Positions 9,999 through 19,617 of a DNA stretch of 30,960 nt are shown in pieces. The stretch is from positions 369,284 through 400,243 of the forward strand of contig NMRA01000402.1 in assembly GCA_002633005.1 (NCBI GenBank), written 5' to 3'. The translations under genes and the position numbers were made by a program. The notes beneath the pieces were generated by a model. The model saw only the letters and a program-made list of their open reading frames with translations, was not told the origin of the DNA and did no database searches. The stretch is from Phoronis australis. Lineage: Eukaryota; Phoronida; Phoronidae. The first letter of the stretch is position 1; each line of letters opens with the position of its first letter.

Positions 9999-10628
9999 TA
10001 CATGTACCTATGGTTGCACATTGAATACATGTAACCTCATAATGTCTTATCTCAGTCATAAAAAGATGAGAGTGAAAATTGTCTCGACTGGTCAAATATT
10101 CTATTTATACCACATACTAAACGAGAAACATTGCAATGAATCGATTTACCTTTTCTGACTCTCCACGGCTTTGTAACTACTTTCTGTGTCAGAGGCCCGG
10201 GGTCGGAGACCGTGACCTTTTAAGAAAAGCCGGGCTATTTTTGTCAAATAATGCTTTTACTCAAAACCAATTGAAAACTTAAATATAATAGAAATAAATT
10301 GAATTTATAAGTTAAGGTTTACCAACTATTATAGCTTAAAACACGTTTTTTTTTCACGCTAAGCTTCGACCGGGAAATTATCGTCTGCTAAAGTAGGTTA
10401 TCACTGGTAACTGAATTCTCAAGTCAAAGATTCTGACGACACGATACCCGCATTCAAACTGGAGATCGGTGATTTACAAGTAAAAGGGCATGAGAGAAAA
10501 AATTCACTGAGTTAAGATATCATTTTTATGGAAATTATTATTATTTTTCGTAGCGTATAAGTACAGTAAAATGCTGTTTGTTGAACATGGGATTATATTG
10601 CGCCTATTCTATTTTCACTCTCGATGAC
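9999..10628. other. Unrecognised sequence replacing the reverse transcriptase core of the LINE
   Basis: The LINE reading is lost right after the RRAINIKGMFRR block and resumes only near 10800. The stretch is AT-rich with no coding signal. It could be a rearranged or inserted element, or LINE sequence decayed past recognition. Confidence 0.35.
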
Positions 10629-10793
10629 GTCAGTTGCTGCATGGTGTAGTGGTAAAGTCGGCGACCAGCAATTCCAGGGTCCCGGGTTCGACTCCGTCCT
10701 CGGTTTCCCGCCAAATCGTTATCTCACTAGTGAGATAACTTTATGGGTTATTACATGGTTGTATCTGCCATTTGACGCTAATATTGTGGTATA
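10629..10793 (+). mobile_element. tRNA-derived SINE, full-length copy
   Basis: A perfect RNA polymerase III A box, TGGTGTAGTGG (10642-10652), is followed by a B box, GGTTCGACTCC (10685-10695), with tRNA-like spacing. The head is followed by a 22-bp perfect palindrome (10718-10739) and a unique tail ending GTGGTATA. ATGAC flanks both sides (10624-10628 and 10794-10798), a candidate 5-bp target duplication. The tail and palindrome recur inverted at the right edge of the window with two differences in 54 bases. The flanking sequence belongs to a dead LINE, so the SINE inserted into old repeat DNA. A functional tRNA gene is unlikely because the acceptor and anticodon stems do not fold convincingly. 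Confidence 0.85.
10718..10739. repeat. 22-bp perfect palindrome inside the SINE
   Basis: The half-site is GTTATCTCACT followed directly by its complement AGTGAGATAAC, with no spacer. At least 18 bp of it are conserved in the second SINE copy, which is cut by the window edge. Confidence 0.95.
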
Positions 10794-10799
10794 ATGACA

Positions 10800-11117
10800 G
10801 ATATGTCAAGTCTGGCGATACTAAGATTGTTTGTGAAGAGCCTGTTGTTAAAAATGCTCGGTGTCCGACTTGACAGCCATTTAAAATTTCATGACCACGT
10901 TGACGTTATCTGCTACAAGCTTCTCGACAAATGAATGGCTTGTTCCGTCTTCGTAATGATTTATGTACCAAAGGTAAGCTTACGTTATATTACGCATTTA
11001 TCAGGTCTTATGTTAGTCACTGCCCCCTCGTTTGGCACCTGTGTGGAATGCATAAAAGTAAGAAAAATGGAAAAGATACAACTCCGTGCTTTAAAATATG
11101 TGTTCAATGAGAGTGAG
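10800..11117 (+). mobile_element. CR1/jockey-type LINE relic, segment B (after the reverse transcriptase core)
   Basis: Peptides in three frames match the region after the reverse transcriptase active site: KMLGVRLDSHLKFHDHV, then SRQMNGLFRLRNDLCTK, then LTLYYAFIRSYVSHCPLVWH, then MEKIQLRALKYVFNESE. Frameshifts separate them. The segment stops at the boundary of the second LINE and resumes at 13175. Confidence 0.82.
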
Positions 11118-13168
11118 TGAGTCGCATGTTAACAGATTATTTTCGAGGTTAACTGCAGGTGCCATCACTACAGACTGAATCAAGCTGGAAAGAGGTATAA
11201 TAACTGGATGTACCATCTCTCCTACTCTGTTCATCATGGGGATGAATTTTCTGATAAAGGCCGGAGAAAGAGAATGTAGGGGTCCGAGGCTACAGTCCGG
11301 TATCGTGGTGCCTGTAATTAGAGCGTTTATTGATGACTTGACAATTGCTATGGTGACGCATAAGCAAGTTCGGTGGGTTTTGGCAGCACTAGATGAAGTT
11401 GCAACGTGGGCTCGTATGAAGTTTAAACCCAGGAAGTCGAGACTTCTGATAATGAGAGGCGAGAATATGGTCAACAGATTTAACTTTACCATTCAAGGAG
11501 AAGTAATTCCATCATTTGTTAACAACCCCATCAAGTGCCTAGGTAAGTGGTACGATGATCTCCTGTGCGACAAGAACAACATCAAGCAGATGGAGACCTA
11601 GGTGACGGAGTGGTTGAAGAGAATAGAGAAAAGTTGTCTTCCTGGCAAGTACAAGACATGGATTTACCAGCACGGGCTGTTACTTCGAGCAGCGTGGGGT
11701 TTTATGCTGTATGGCATCCCGATATCGGCAGTAGAGTGCCTGGAGTGAACAGTAAGCAAGTGGCTGAGGAAGTGGCTGTGTGTCCCAAGAAGCTTCACAC
11801 AGGTTGGTCTTTATTGTAGAACAACAGAGCTTCAGCTGCCTGTAGCGTCAATCACGGAGGAGTTTAAAGTAGGGAAGTGCAGGCTGGTTCTCAAATTACG
11901 CGACTCTAGAGATCCAAAGGTGAGGGATGGTGGTGTCGTGATGAGATTAGGGAGACGGGGGTCAGCAGACACATCGGTGAGTCAGGCGGAGAGTTTGTTA
12001 CAAATCAGAAATATAATTGGTAGCACCTGCGTAGGACGCCAGGGGTTGGGGAAACCCCAGTTCCAACAGTGGGCGAAGGCGAGTAAGAGGCAGCGGAGGG
12101 AGATGGTGCAAGCTGAGGTGAGAGCAGCAGAGGAGGAAGCCCGTAAAGCCAAGGCAGTCCAACTAAGCCAGCAGGGAGCATGGACTAGGTGAAATCTTCC
12201 AGAGAGGAAGATATCGTGGGCAGACGTTTGGAGTATGGAGCCAATGCGTGTCCAGTTTTTACTTCGCTCGGTTTACGACGTGTTACCATCGCCTGCAAAC
12301 CTTCTTCGCTGGGGGCTAGTGGATGACCCAGCCAGCCAGTTGTGTAGAGGAAGAGGTACATTGGCGCACATCTTATCAGGGTGCAAGATGGCACTGCAGC
12401 AAGGCCGATACAGATGGCGTCATGACCAAGTACTGAAGACCCTTGCAGACATCATACATGTAGATGGAGAGCGTAAGACAAGAGCAACTAAGCCTAGGGC
12501 AAGCAGACAGCTCATACAATTCGTCAGGGAAGGTGATACACGGAAGAAGTCACGTCAGCAGCCTTGCATCCTGGGTGGATTAAGCTGGGAAATGAGAGTA
12601 GATCTGGGAAGATATCCATCAATGTATAGTGATTATAGAGCTTACGGTGCCTTGGGAGGAAGGATGCGAAGAGGCCCATGAGAGGAAGTAGTCTAAATAG
12701 AGCGGGCTGGCGGAGATATGCAGAGCTCGAGGCTGGCGAACTTGGTTGTTTCCTGTAGAGGTGGGATGTAGAGGATTCCTTGCAAGATCTGTATGGTGAT
12801 TGATGGAGAAGCTTGGTGTGCGAGGGGGAAGGATTAAAGCTGCAGTGAGAAAACTGGGCGAGACAGCTGAGAGGACATCTTGTTGGCTGTGGTACCGTCG
12901 GAATGAAGGAAGTTGGAGGCCTCAGTGATGCACAGTGGGTTGGCCGCCACTGTGGACCCACCAGTTGAGACCGTTATGGTTTAGGGTCGAAACGAGTCAA
13001 AGAAGCTGGATGCCATCTGACGCCATTAAGCTACGCCTCCAACTAGTTAGTGTATGTCGGGTAGAAGAGAATCCTGGTTTAGCTGTTACGAAGAAGGGGC
13101 GACAAGACGTCAGACTGCATAGAAGCCTGACAACTATTGAGGCAGATAACATCACTTTAAGTACATAC
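11118..13168 (+). mobile_element. 5'-truncated LINE with reverse transcriptase and restriction-like endonuclease, nested in the CR1-type LINE
   Basis: The insert separates segments B and C of the CR1-type LINE. It begins inside its own reverse transcriptase domain, as expected for 5' truncation during target-primed reverse transcription. AGTGAG occurs just outside both ends (within 11112-11121 and at 13169-13174), a candidate short target duplication. About 240 bp between its last stop (12926-12928) and 13168 would be its 3' UTR. The coding content is described in the pseudogene entry. The endonuclease type places it in the R2/NeSL/Hero-like group, not with AP-endonuclease LINEs. The finer clade is uncertain. 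Confidence 0.8.
11128..12928 (+). pseudogene. RT / CCHC / restriction-like endonuclease polyprotein, nonsense-mutated
   Basis: One reading frame runs from about 11137 to 12630, broken only by stops at 11176, about 11600, about 11746 and 12190. Domains in order: reverse transcriptase with GCTISPTLF (about 11209-11235) and the catalytic box AFIDDL (about 11323-11340); a thumb-like region with WARMKFKPRKSRLL and KYKTWIYQHG; a basic Gln/Glu-rich linker; and WSMEPMRVQFLLRSVYDVLP. A zinc-knuckle remnant follows, LCRGRGTLAHILSGC, whose expected first Cys is Ser. The restriction-like endonuclease motif ELTVPWEE (12638-12661) is in the next frame, so a deletion lies just before it and the usual upstream RPD segment is gone. 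The C-terminus has GWRTWLFPVEVGCRGF and RTSCWLWYRR. Family motifs are recalled from related elements, not searched. Confidence 0.82.
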
Positions 13169-13174
13169 AGTGAG

Positions 13175-13670
13175 ACTACTCACAATTCTTAGTTAAGGCT
13201 AAGAGCTGTTCTCTAATTAGCTGGGGGATGAAATGTTTATCAATCGAAGTGTTCAAAATGTGAATGTTATTGGACCCTTTTTTGTCAAGAAACTTTAATC
13301 TAGAGAGACTAGGTGAGGTCTCAGGTGTGAAAACTGTCTCTATGAAAAACGTTTTAATACCATGACTTATGGGTATAACACAATCTCTCATAAAGGTACT
13401 TTGCTATAGAACTCATTGCCATCGGCACGTGCTCATGGAATATGAACTGGCCTTAAATGAATTTGCCACAATCGATGGAGATCTTTTTCCGGGAACTGCT
13501 CTTGCGGAAACTGCTACATGCACGTATGTCTACACACTCCGTAACACGCACACGTACTTTTAATTTTAAATTGATGTTTAGGTTTTGCATATTATCTGTG
13601 CTGTATAATTAGCGTGTAATTTACGTTTTCGTGGATTAAGTTTGTGAATTAAAAAAAAATATATCGCAAA
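13175..13670 (+). mobile_element. CR1/jockey-type LINE relic, segment C (ORF2 C-terminus and 3' UTR)
   Basis: After the nested insert the outer LINE continues: DYSQFLVKAKS, then MKCLSIEVFK, then LDPFLSRNFNL, then TYGYNTISHKG (typical of the end of CR1-like ORF2), then the Cys-rich terminal motif FSGNCSCGNCYMHVC. Frames shift several times and stops are frequent. An A-rich run near 13651-13660 may mark the 3' end. Segments A, B and C are in the right order and orientation for one element. Confidence 0.75.
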
Positions 13671-13737
13671 ATAACACTTGTGCTAATGTTTCATTAATAA
13701 AACTGACCGCCTGATCGACTTTTAAATAAAGTTTATT

Positions 13738-13761
13738 ACTCTGCGCGTGCAAGCGCAGAGT
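13738..13761. repeat. CTCTGCGC hairpin, copy 1
   Basis: ACTCTGCGC, GTGCAA, GCGCAGAGT forms a perfect 9-bp stem with a 6-base loop. The following TTTTACTGTTCTACGTACTT and T-rich tract are repeated after copy 2 at 14830. Confidence 0.85.
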
Positions 13762-13864
13762 TTTACTGTTCTACGTACTTTATCTTCTTATTCTTATTCT
13801 CATTCTTCCTTCCTTTTCAGATTGTTATTACTCTTACATCGATTCATTATTAACAATTATCGTA

Positions 13865-15580
13865 CATGTATTCCGTGAGGTTGATACAATAATCAAGGGA
13901 TTTCTATTGATGATATAGTTTTAACCCAAAATGCACCGGAATGGGTCAAGGAGTGCATTCAGTCAAAATGCTTCTCCTTCTACAGGTTTTTAGATGGACT
14001 CTTCAAATTTTGTTAACAAGTAGGCACTAGAGATCTGCATCCAATGATTACTTGGAAATCCAATCGGATCAAGGAAACCGAGTGTCCGAGTCAAAGGTCA
14101 TTAAGTGCAAAAGGGATTTTTGAGCTAAACCTTTCATAGTCACGCATATGATAAACATTCGTAAAGCTCACTCACAAACTTTGGGGTCACTAGGTGCAAC
14201 TTTGGGGTCATTAAGTGCAGTTTTTTTGTTAAATTTAAGACTTTCAATCAGTTCGACTTACAATGTATAATGCATTGGTGAGAGCGTTCATATTCATGGT
14301 GGTTCAACCAACTACCGATCAAATTCTATTGATCACATGGATTTGACTCAAAATGCACTGAAATGACCCGAAATGGGTAAAGGAGTGTATTCTGTCAAAT
14401 TGCTTCTTCTTCTATAGGTTTTTAGATAGACTCTCCGAATTTTGATAACAAGCAGACACTAGAGAAGTGCACCCGAACTTTACTTGGAAACTAAATCGGA
14501 TAAAGGGAACCGAGTTTCCAGGTCAAAGGTCATTAAGTGCAAAAGTGTTTTTGAGCTAGACCTTACATAATCACATAAATAGTTTTCATTCGTAAAGGAA
14601 ATTCCGCCACAATTTTGGGGCCATTCGGTGCAACTATGGGGTCATTAGGTGCAGTTTTCCGTTGACATTCTTATACTTCACTCGTGCTCTTTCATAGTTA
14701 CCAGGGACATCGCTGTTTTTCACATAAAAGATGCAACTTCTATGCAATGTAATGCACCTATACTTCACTATGCACGTGCATACACCACGCGCAGAGTTGC
14801 AAGTGCGCATACGGAATTGCGATCTAGTTACTCTGCGCGTGCAAGCGCACAGTTTTACTGTTCCACGTATTTTGTCTTCTTATTATTATTTTTATTTCAG
14901 ACTTTTTCAATCAGCTCATACTTACATAATTTATTTTTAGAGCGTTCATAATCATAGTGTTTCAACCAAATGGCCAGTCAAACTCTGATGATCGTATGGA
15001 TGTTACCCAAAATGCACCGGAATGACCCAAAACTAGTCAAATAGTGCATTCCATCAAAATGCTTCTTCTCCTTCTTCAGAATTTTAGATAGACCCTTCGA
15101 ATTCTTTCAACAAGTAGGCACTAGAGAAATGCATCCAAAATTTACTTGGAATTTCAATCGCATCAACGGAATCGAGTTTCCGGGTCAAATGTCATTGACC
15201 AGAGTGTGAAAGGGATTTTGAGCTCAGTGGACCTTTCATAATCATGTATGTGATTTCCGTTTGAAAAAGAAATTCATTCACAATTTTTGCGGTCATTGGG
15301 TGCAAATATGGGTTCATTAATGGCAGCTTTCTGATTTTTTCAATCAGATCGTACTTATATATATGTTACATTAGGGAGAGTGTTCATATTTATGGTGGTT
15401 CAACCAAACTCGTTAACAGTAGTCTACGGTTCAACCAATTGCCGATCAAACACTACTGATAATATGGGTATGACCCAAAATGCAGGACTCTTATAGGGTC
15501 AACTGGTAGTTCAAATGCTTCTCCATCTGTAATTTTTTAGATTGCCTCTTCAAATTTCGTGAACAGCTTGGTGCCATTTC
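13865..15580 (+). repeat. Degenerate array of about 430-bp units, four copies
   Basis: Anchors such as CCAAAATGCACCGGAATG lie at about 13926, 14348, 15007 and 15475. Each is followed by ATGCTTCTTCTTCT, TTTTTAGATAGACTCT, CACTAGAGAAGTGCA, GGTCAAAGGTCATTAAGTGC and GGGGTCATTAGGTGCAG. Copies run about 13865-14235, 14280-14665, 14935-15335 and 15360-15580 (the last is partial). Copies 2 and 3 are pushed apart by about 230 bp that includes the second CTCTGCGC hairpin. Divergence is substantial, so the array is old. The element class is not recognised and nothing in it codes. Confidence 0.75.
14830..14853. repeat. CTCTGCGC hairpin, copy 2
   Basis: ACTCTGCGC, GTGCAA, GCGCACAGT has one mismatch against copy 1. 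The roughly 60 bp starting at each hairpin are alike (TTTTACTGTTCCACGTATTT here), so hairpin and T-rich tract move or duplicate together. Confidence 0.8.
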
Positions 15581-15729
15581 CCTGACTAAACAAAATACCC
15601 AAGCGCTCCCTAGAATGTACTTTTGTGTTAACTTTTACTTTTATCTTAGTCAAGATGCCTTTTTGGTTGGATGCTCAATAATCAGTAATGTAAAACGCAC
15701 GTTTTGAACAGACCGTCACAGTGCTGTTC

Positions 15730-17021
15730 ATGGTGTCGCCATTGTTTGTTCATCACTGGAACCCACAGAACTTCTGGAAACAAAGAGTCGAGCGCATAGA
15801 AAACCTGAATTGGTGAGTCAACAATGTCCTCAGATGATTATTAAGAAACTTTATAGCATAAAACGTATCCGTATTTCATTTGATTTTCCATCATAAATAT
15901 TTGTAAAGTATTTTTCCCAAAAATTAAGAAAGATGTTGCCATTTATTAAAAAGTAAATTGCTGCTTCAGCAATTCTAGTTTCCGAAGCCTTTGTTTTTAC
16001 TAACTGCGAAATTTGACAAATGCGATGTAAGTTAACTCTCCCTCTCTCTCTCTCTTTAAGCGCATTTTAGCTAATTCTGCACTCACTCCTAACTTTTACT
16101 TTTTGGTAACGTTCGAGCTTACTGAAACCATTCCTTTGAGATATTTCATCGCCATTGACGAAAAGTTGTGAACTGGAGCTTGAACAAGGATGGTGTAAGG
16201 AAACATTTTTGTCAGTGTTTTGAATGACGCCGTCCACTACAAAAAGATCTCTGAAAAAGAATTTGAGAATGTTTGCTCTTTTTAATCACGAAAGTGTACT
16301 GTTCTGACACTCATGTTTTACATGAGCTTCCGGTGAATCGTATGAGCCTCTGTTAGCTACTCACTAGTCGCTAACGAATAACGGGCTATCGCAATTGCTG
16401 GTTAACTCTCGCCGGTTTTATGGGCTTTGCTGGTTCAATTCCCGGTTCTTGTAATTTCGGCTACTACCACACTCACAATTGACACTCCACAACTCGAGTC
16501 TATCCGTCATGCATTGCTCAGTCATACCTCGTTACTACGCCTAATTTATAGCGCTTGCTCGCTTGGCTTGTAGCTGTTCTATAAGCCACAAGTCCTGGGC
16601 CAACTTAACTTCATGTATGTTCAAATTGATTTGGTTACAGAAAACTTTGCTTACTACAAATATTTTAGAAGGGTCCCTGGTGGGTTCATGAATGGTAACG
16701 AAGTTTGACTGTACAAATTTTAATTTTAAGAATGTCACATCTTTTAGTATCAACTTTTCAGTTTGACTGCACTATGTAACTGTGGCACTTTTTCTCTTTC
16801 AGGTTTGCTAATAAATTGCCATTTGACTCAGTTGAGAGCTCACAAAGTTGTATTACTTGTTGTAGAAGCAGTTGTGTCTTTGACAGGTACAATAATATTT
16901 TGATTAGCATAATAGTTTGAACGTCTGCATCCTTCACATCTAGCTAGCAGTTTTTCAGCCTCATGTTTTGTGTTTCACTTCTTCCTGCAGTCTACTGCTA
17001 CATGTAGTTTTTTCCCATTAA
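15730..17021 (+). CDS. Tentative three-exon small gene, about 66 codons
   Basis: Exon 1 would be 15730-15812, from ATG to a consensus donor (TTG then GTGAGT). Exon 2 would be 16803-16886, between a strong acceptor (CTTTTTCTCTTTCAG) and a donor (GACAG then GTACAA). Exon 3 would start at 16991 after CTTCTTCCTGCAG and reach a TAA at 17019-17021. All junctions keep one frame (phase 2). The peptide begins MVSPLFVHHWNPQNFWKQRV and is Cys-rich near its end. It matches no family I know. The ATG context is poor and no nearby poly(A) hexamer was noted, so it may be chance or a noncoding transcript. Confidence 0.2.
16035..16057 (+). repeat. CT dinucleotide microsatellite
   Basis: A CTCTCCCTCTCTCTCTCTC tract followed by TTT. 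In the tentative gene model above it lies inside intron 1. Confidence 0.85.
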
Positions 17022-17689
17022 GCTCTGGATCCTACATTAGATTCTAAGTAGGTAGTCGTGCAACGTATTGTTCTGTTACAGAGTAAGTTTAGTTCACGAT
17101 GCTGGAAGCAATGTATTATCAATCGTGAGAAACTAAGCAGTAATAACCGTCTCATTTAATACTATACAATCCTTATTTGTAATGTTAACCTGATTCTTTG
17201 TTTTTTTTTTCTTATTTGTTATGTACCATTTCAAATTAATGGAACATGACACATTCTGATTTAATGTGACAACACCATGAAAAGATAGAAACTTTTGTAA
17301 CTTGAGAAACTCACCCTAGAGAACGCTATTTTCGCAGAAAGTGGAATTTTCTTATTCCAAAGTCCATTCGGTCAAAATGTTGGCGGTACAGGCACGTGAA
17401 AATGTTGAACCCAATTTGATGAAAGTAGTTCTTTATCCCCGTCGCCAATATTGTTTTGTATACAGTAATGCAGCGATTTGATATTACACCTAATTACATT
17501 GGTTGGTAAAGAGACGGTATTTACATATAATAAAGGAATACTAACAATAGGTCTGTGGAATATAGTTAGAGAGTCTTTTATCACACTGAGTCAGAGTGGG
17601 GAGCTCAGGTGAGTCGCGTAAACAATCAACACATGGATTTAATGATGTGTGGTCGGCACACCAGAACAGCAGACAATAAATAAACCAAC
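17022..17689. other. Noncoding stretch
   Basis: No convincing gene. It contains a T10 run at about 17201-17210 and AATAAA-like words. A minus-strand open frame (17584-17372) shows no recognisable feature. Confidence 0.3.
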
Positions 17690-17730
17690 ACTAAGCTCCG
17701 CCCACTGGCACGTGACGGCCATATTTGCTG
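17690..17730. promoter_or_regulatory. Promoter-like cluster: GC box, CACGTGAC E-box, YY1-like site
   Basis: CTCCGCCC (17696-17703), CACGTGAC (17709-17716, a USF-type E-box) and GGCCATATT (17717-17725, a YY1-like CCATnTT core) lie within 30 bp of each other. In animal genomes this combination is common near transcription starts. No confident gene starts on either side, so the call rests on motif clustering alone. Confidence 0.25.
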
Positions 17731-18429
17731 TGATTGTCTGTTGTGCTTCACAAGTTCGCAAAAATGATTAAAATTACGCTGTAAAAAACAGGTATTTCGC
17801 ATTTTCTAAACTTGAAGTAAATATCAGCTTTTAAGTTATTTCTAGCACATTCACAAAAATTGGAACATAATGACTGCGCATTCTCAACAAATTTTGACTT
17901 CAAGTGGCAATCGATGCCCACTTAACTTCAAAGCCGTTTTCTTGGCTAGTGATTTCAGGGTAGTGACAAGTTTCTCAGGCCTATTTTTCCGCAACACATG
18001 GGTCAATTTTTACGAATTTTGCAAATTTGAAATCCTCTAGAACTGAAATAAAATCTCGTGCCAGGGTTTTTTGATACATGGAATAGATTTTTAGTTATTA
18101 GACGGAAAATCACCAAATGACAGAAAGTTGCGTGCTTGCCACAACTCCCACGCAAAAAATGCCACATGCATTTGACTCATATTCCACCATGCACAAATGG
18201 CGCATCGGTAACAATTAATACGCTTTTGCTCACCAGTGATTCATCGTTGCCGGTTGACATGTTATAAGACGACTTGTGCCAAAAGAGACGCTAGAGACGC
18301 TAGGCGATGTGTGTGTGAGTGTAATTCGCGACAGGCCAAATCACTAAATAGTGACCTGAGCTCAAGGCAACGCCCATCTCACACAGGATTGACAATACAA
18401 GGTCACGTGAGCATGACGCAGAATACTAT
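17731..18429. other. Noncoding stretch
   Basis: No gene or repeat recognised. A further GGTCACGTGAG E-box word lies at about 18401-18411. The plus-strand open frame 18236-18436 has no recognisable domain. Confidence 0.3.
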
Positions 18430-18729
18430 GTCTTAGAATAGAGTTTCAACATCTAGAATAACAGCATAATTACATAAGGTTTACAATGAGCGACTTGACA
18501 AGTCTTACTTGGGATTTTAAATCACTAAGTGGAGCTCAGACTCCTGCTGCCTATGTCTAATCAATCCATGGTGTTATTCTGCTGTTCTAAGACAGCACTC
18601 TTCCTATCTTGCTGTCCATGCTTACATACTCCCTCTCAGGTGTCACTTTGACTGAACAGTGAGGATTTTTGTTAAAAGTATGCTCTTCTTGATATTATAT
18701 CTATCGTGTCTATTCTGCTATTCTAAGAC
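18430..18729. repeat. GTCTTAGAATAG inverted and direct repeats
   Basis: GTCTTAGAATAG at 18430-18441 is exactly complementary to CTATTCTAAGAC at 18718-18729. A third copy, CTGTTCTAAGAC, is at 18582-18593. The last two share longer context (TATTCTGCTGTTCTAAGAC against TATTCTGCTATTCTAAGAC). The outer pair could bound a 300-bp MITE. Confidence 0.45.
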
Positions 18730-18855
18730 GGTGTTGAGTCTATTGGTAACGCTATTCAATTTATTCTTTATCCGTTCGTTACCTGTACGTACCCGCGCTA
18801 TGGAATGAGTAACCTGATTGACTGGTCGGCAAGCCGGGATACAACAGCGTCGTTA

Positions 18856-19000
18856 CAATGGCGGATCTAGAGGGCGGTCAAGGGGTCCATGTACCCCTGA
18901 AATTCTATTTGGCAGTTTGGAAGTGCAAACGTCTGACGGGCAAAATGCTGGCTAAGACTCTGCCCTGGTCTTCCAACTCAAAATCCTAGATCCGCCCCTG
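18856..19000 (+). mobile_element. hAT-like MITE, family A, plus orientation
   Basis: The ends read CAATGGCGGATCTAG and, at the right, CTAGATCCGCCCCTG, which are inverted repeats of the common CAGGGGCGGATC type of hAT-derived MITEs. The 8 bp outside are CGTCGTTA on the left and CGTTGTCA on the right, matching at six of eight, as expected of an aged hAT target duplication. The interior (TTTGGCAGTTTGGAAGTGCA, then CTGGCTAAGACTCTGCCCT) is the same as in the inverted copy at 21357-21514. Confidence 0.82.
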
Positions 19001-19617
19001 CGTTGTCAGTTTGACAGCGGCATGCCAATGATTACATAGTCCATCTCCCTTATTCTCTTCTTTTATCTGATCAGCTCACGTAACCCAGCAATTATGTTAC
19101 AAACAGCGCACCCATTTGCTGACCGATATTTAAAATACTGTTTGCAAACGACTTTCATCAAATGTCGTGAAGCAGGCGTGTTTTGTATTAAATAATTTTT
19201 CCAAAAACTTCGAAAGGAAAAAACGGTTGACTTGCAGAGAAATTAGACTTAACTTTCACTTCTGATTCATTTGGGTGATTGTAAGCTCTGACAAGCTTAA
19301 CCCCAGGATCATGTACCAACACAAAAGCTTGCGTCATATCGCTAAATCCTCGTGAGAGAACGCCTGGAGTTGAATCTAGACGGTCTTGGCTCAACAGTAA
19401 ACTGGAAACAAATCTATTCACTCGATTAATTTTTACTACCGATGACGCCAACGGTTTGATGATTAATTTATAGAGCTGCCTGAAGATAAATGGATCGCGT
19501 GTTTACCCGCACTTTTCAACGACATGTAAAAGTTTAAGAATTTAATTGTTCGTACAAATCTGATCTCAAACTTTCCTCTTTCATTAATGTCGACAAAGTT
19601 TTGGCCAAGATCCCTGT
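19001..19617 (-). other. Noncoding stretch with a 105-codon minus-strand open frame
   Basis: On the minus strand 19502-19188 is open for 104 codons plus a stop, with no ATG near its start. An AG at 19481-19480 (ATCTTCAG) could act as an acceptor. The peptide (containing SSLLLSQDRLDSTPGVL and SDMTQAFVLVHDPGVK) looks less random than most chance frames here, but I recognise no domain and the acceptor is weak. It could be a terminal exon of an unknown gene, or chance. Confidence 0.25.

Noticed and set aside
10635-10710. A functional tRNA gene
   Set aside because: A and B boxes are perfect, but acceptor, D and anticodon stems do not pair well, and the sequence continues into a tail repeated elsewhere. 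A SINE head explains it better.
11091-12961. Open frames on the minus strand (11492-11091, 12394-12185, 12961-12524) as genes
   Set aside because: They are antisense shadows of the plus-strand LINE coding region, which has clear reverse transcriptase and endonuclease motifs.
16381-16450. A second tRNA-like or SINE element (GGTTCAATTCC resembles a B box at 16432-16442)
   Set aside because: No acceptable A box lies at the right distance upstream, and no tail or palindrome of the known SINE follows.
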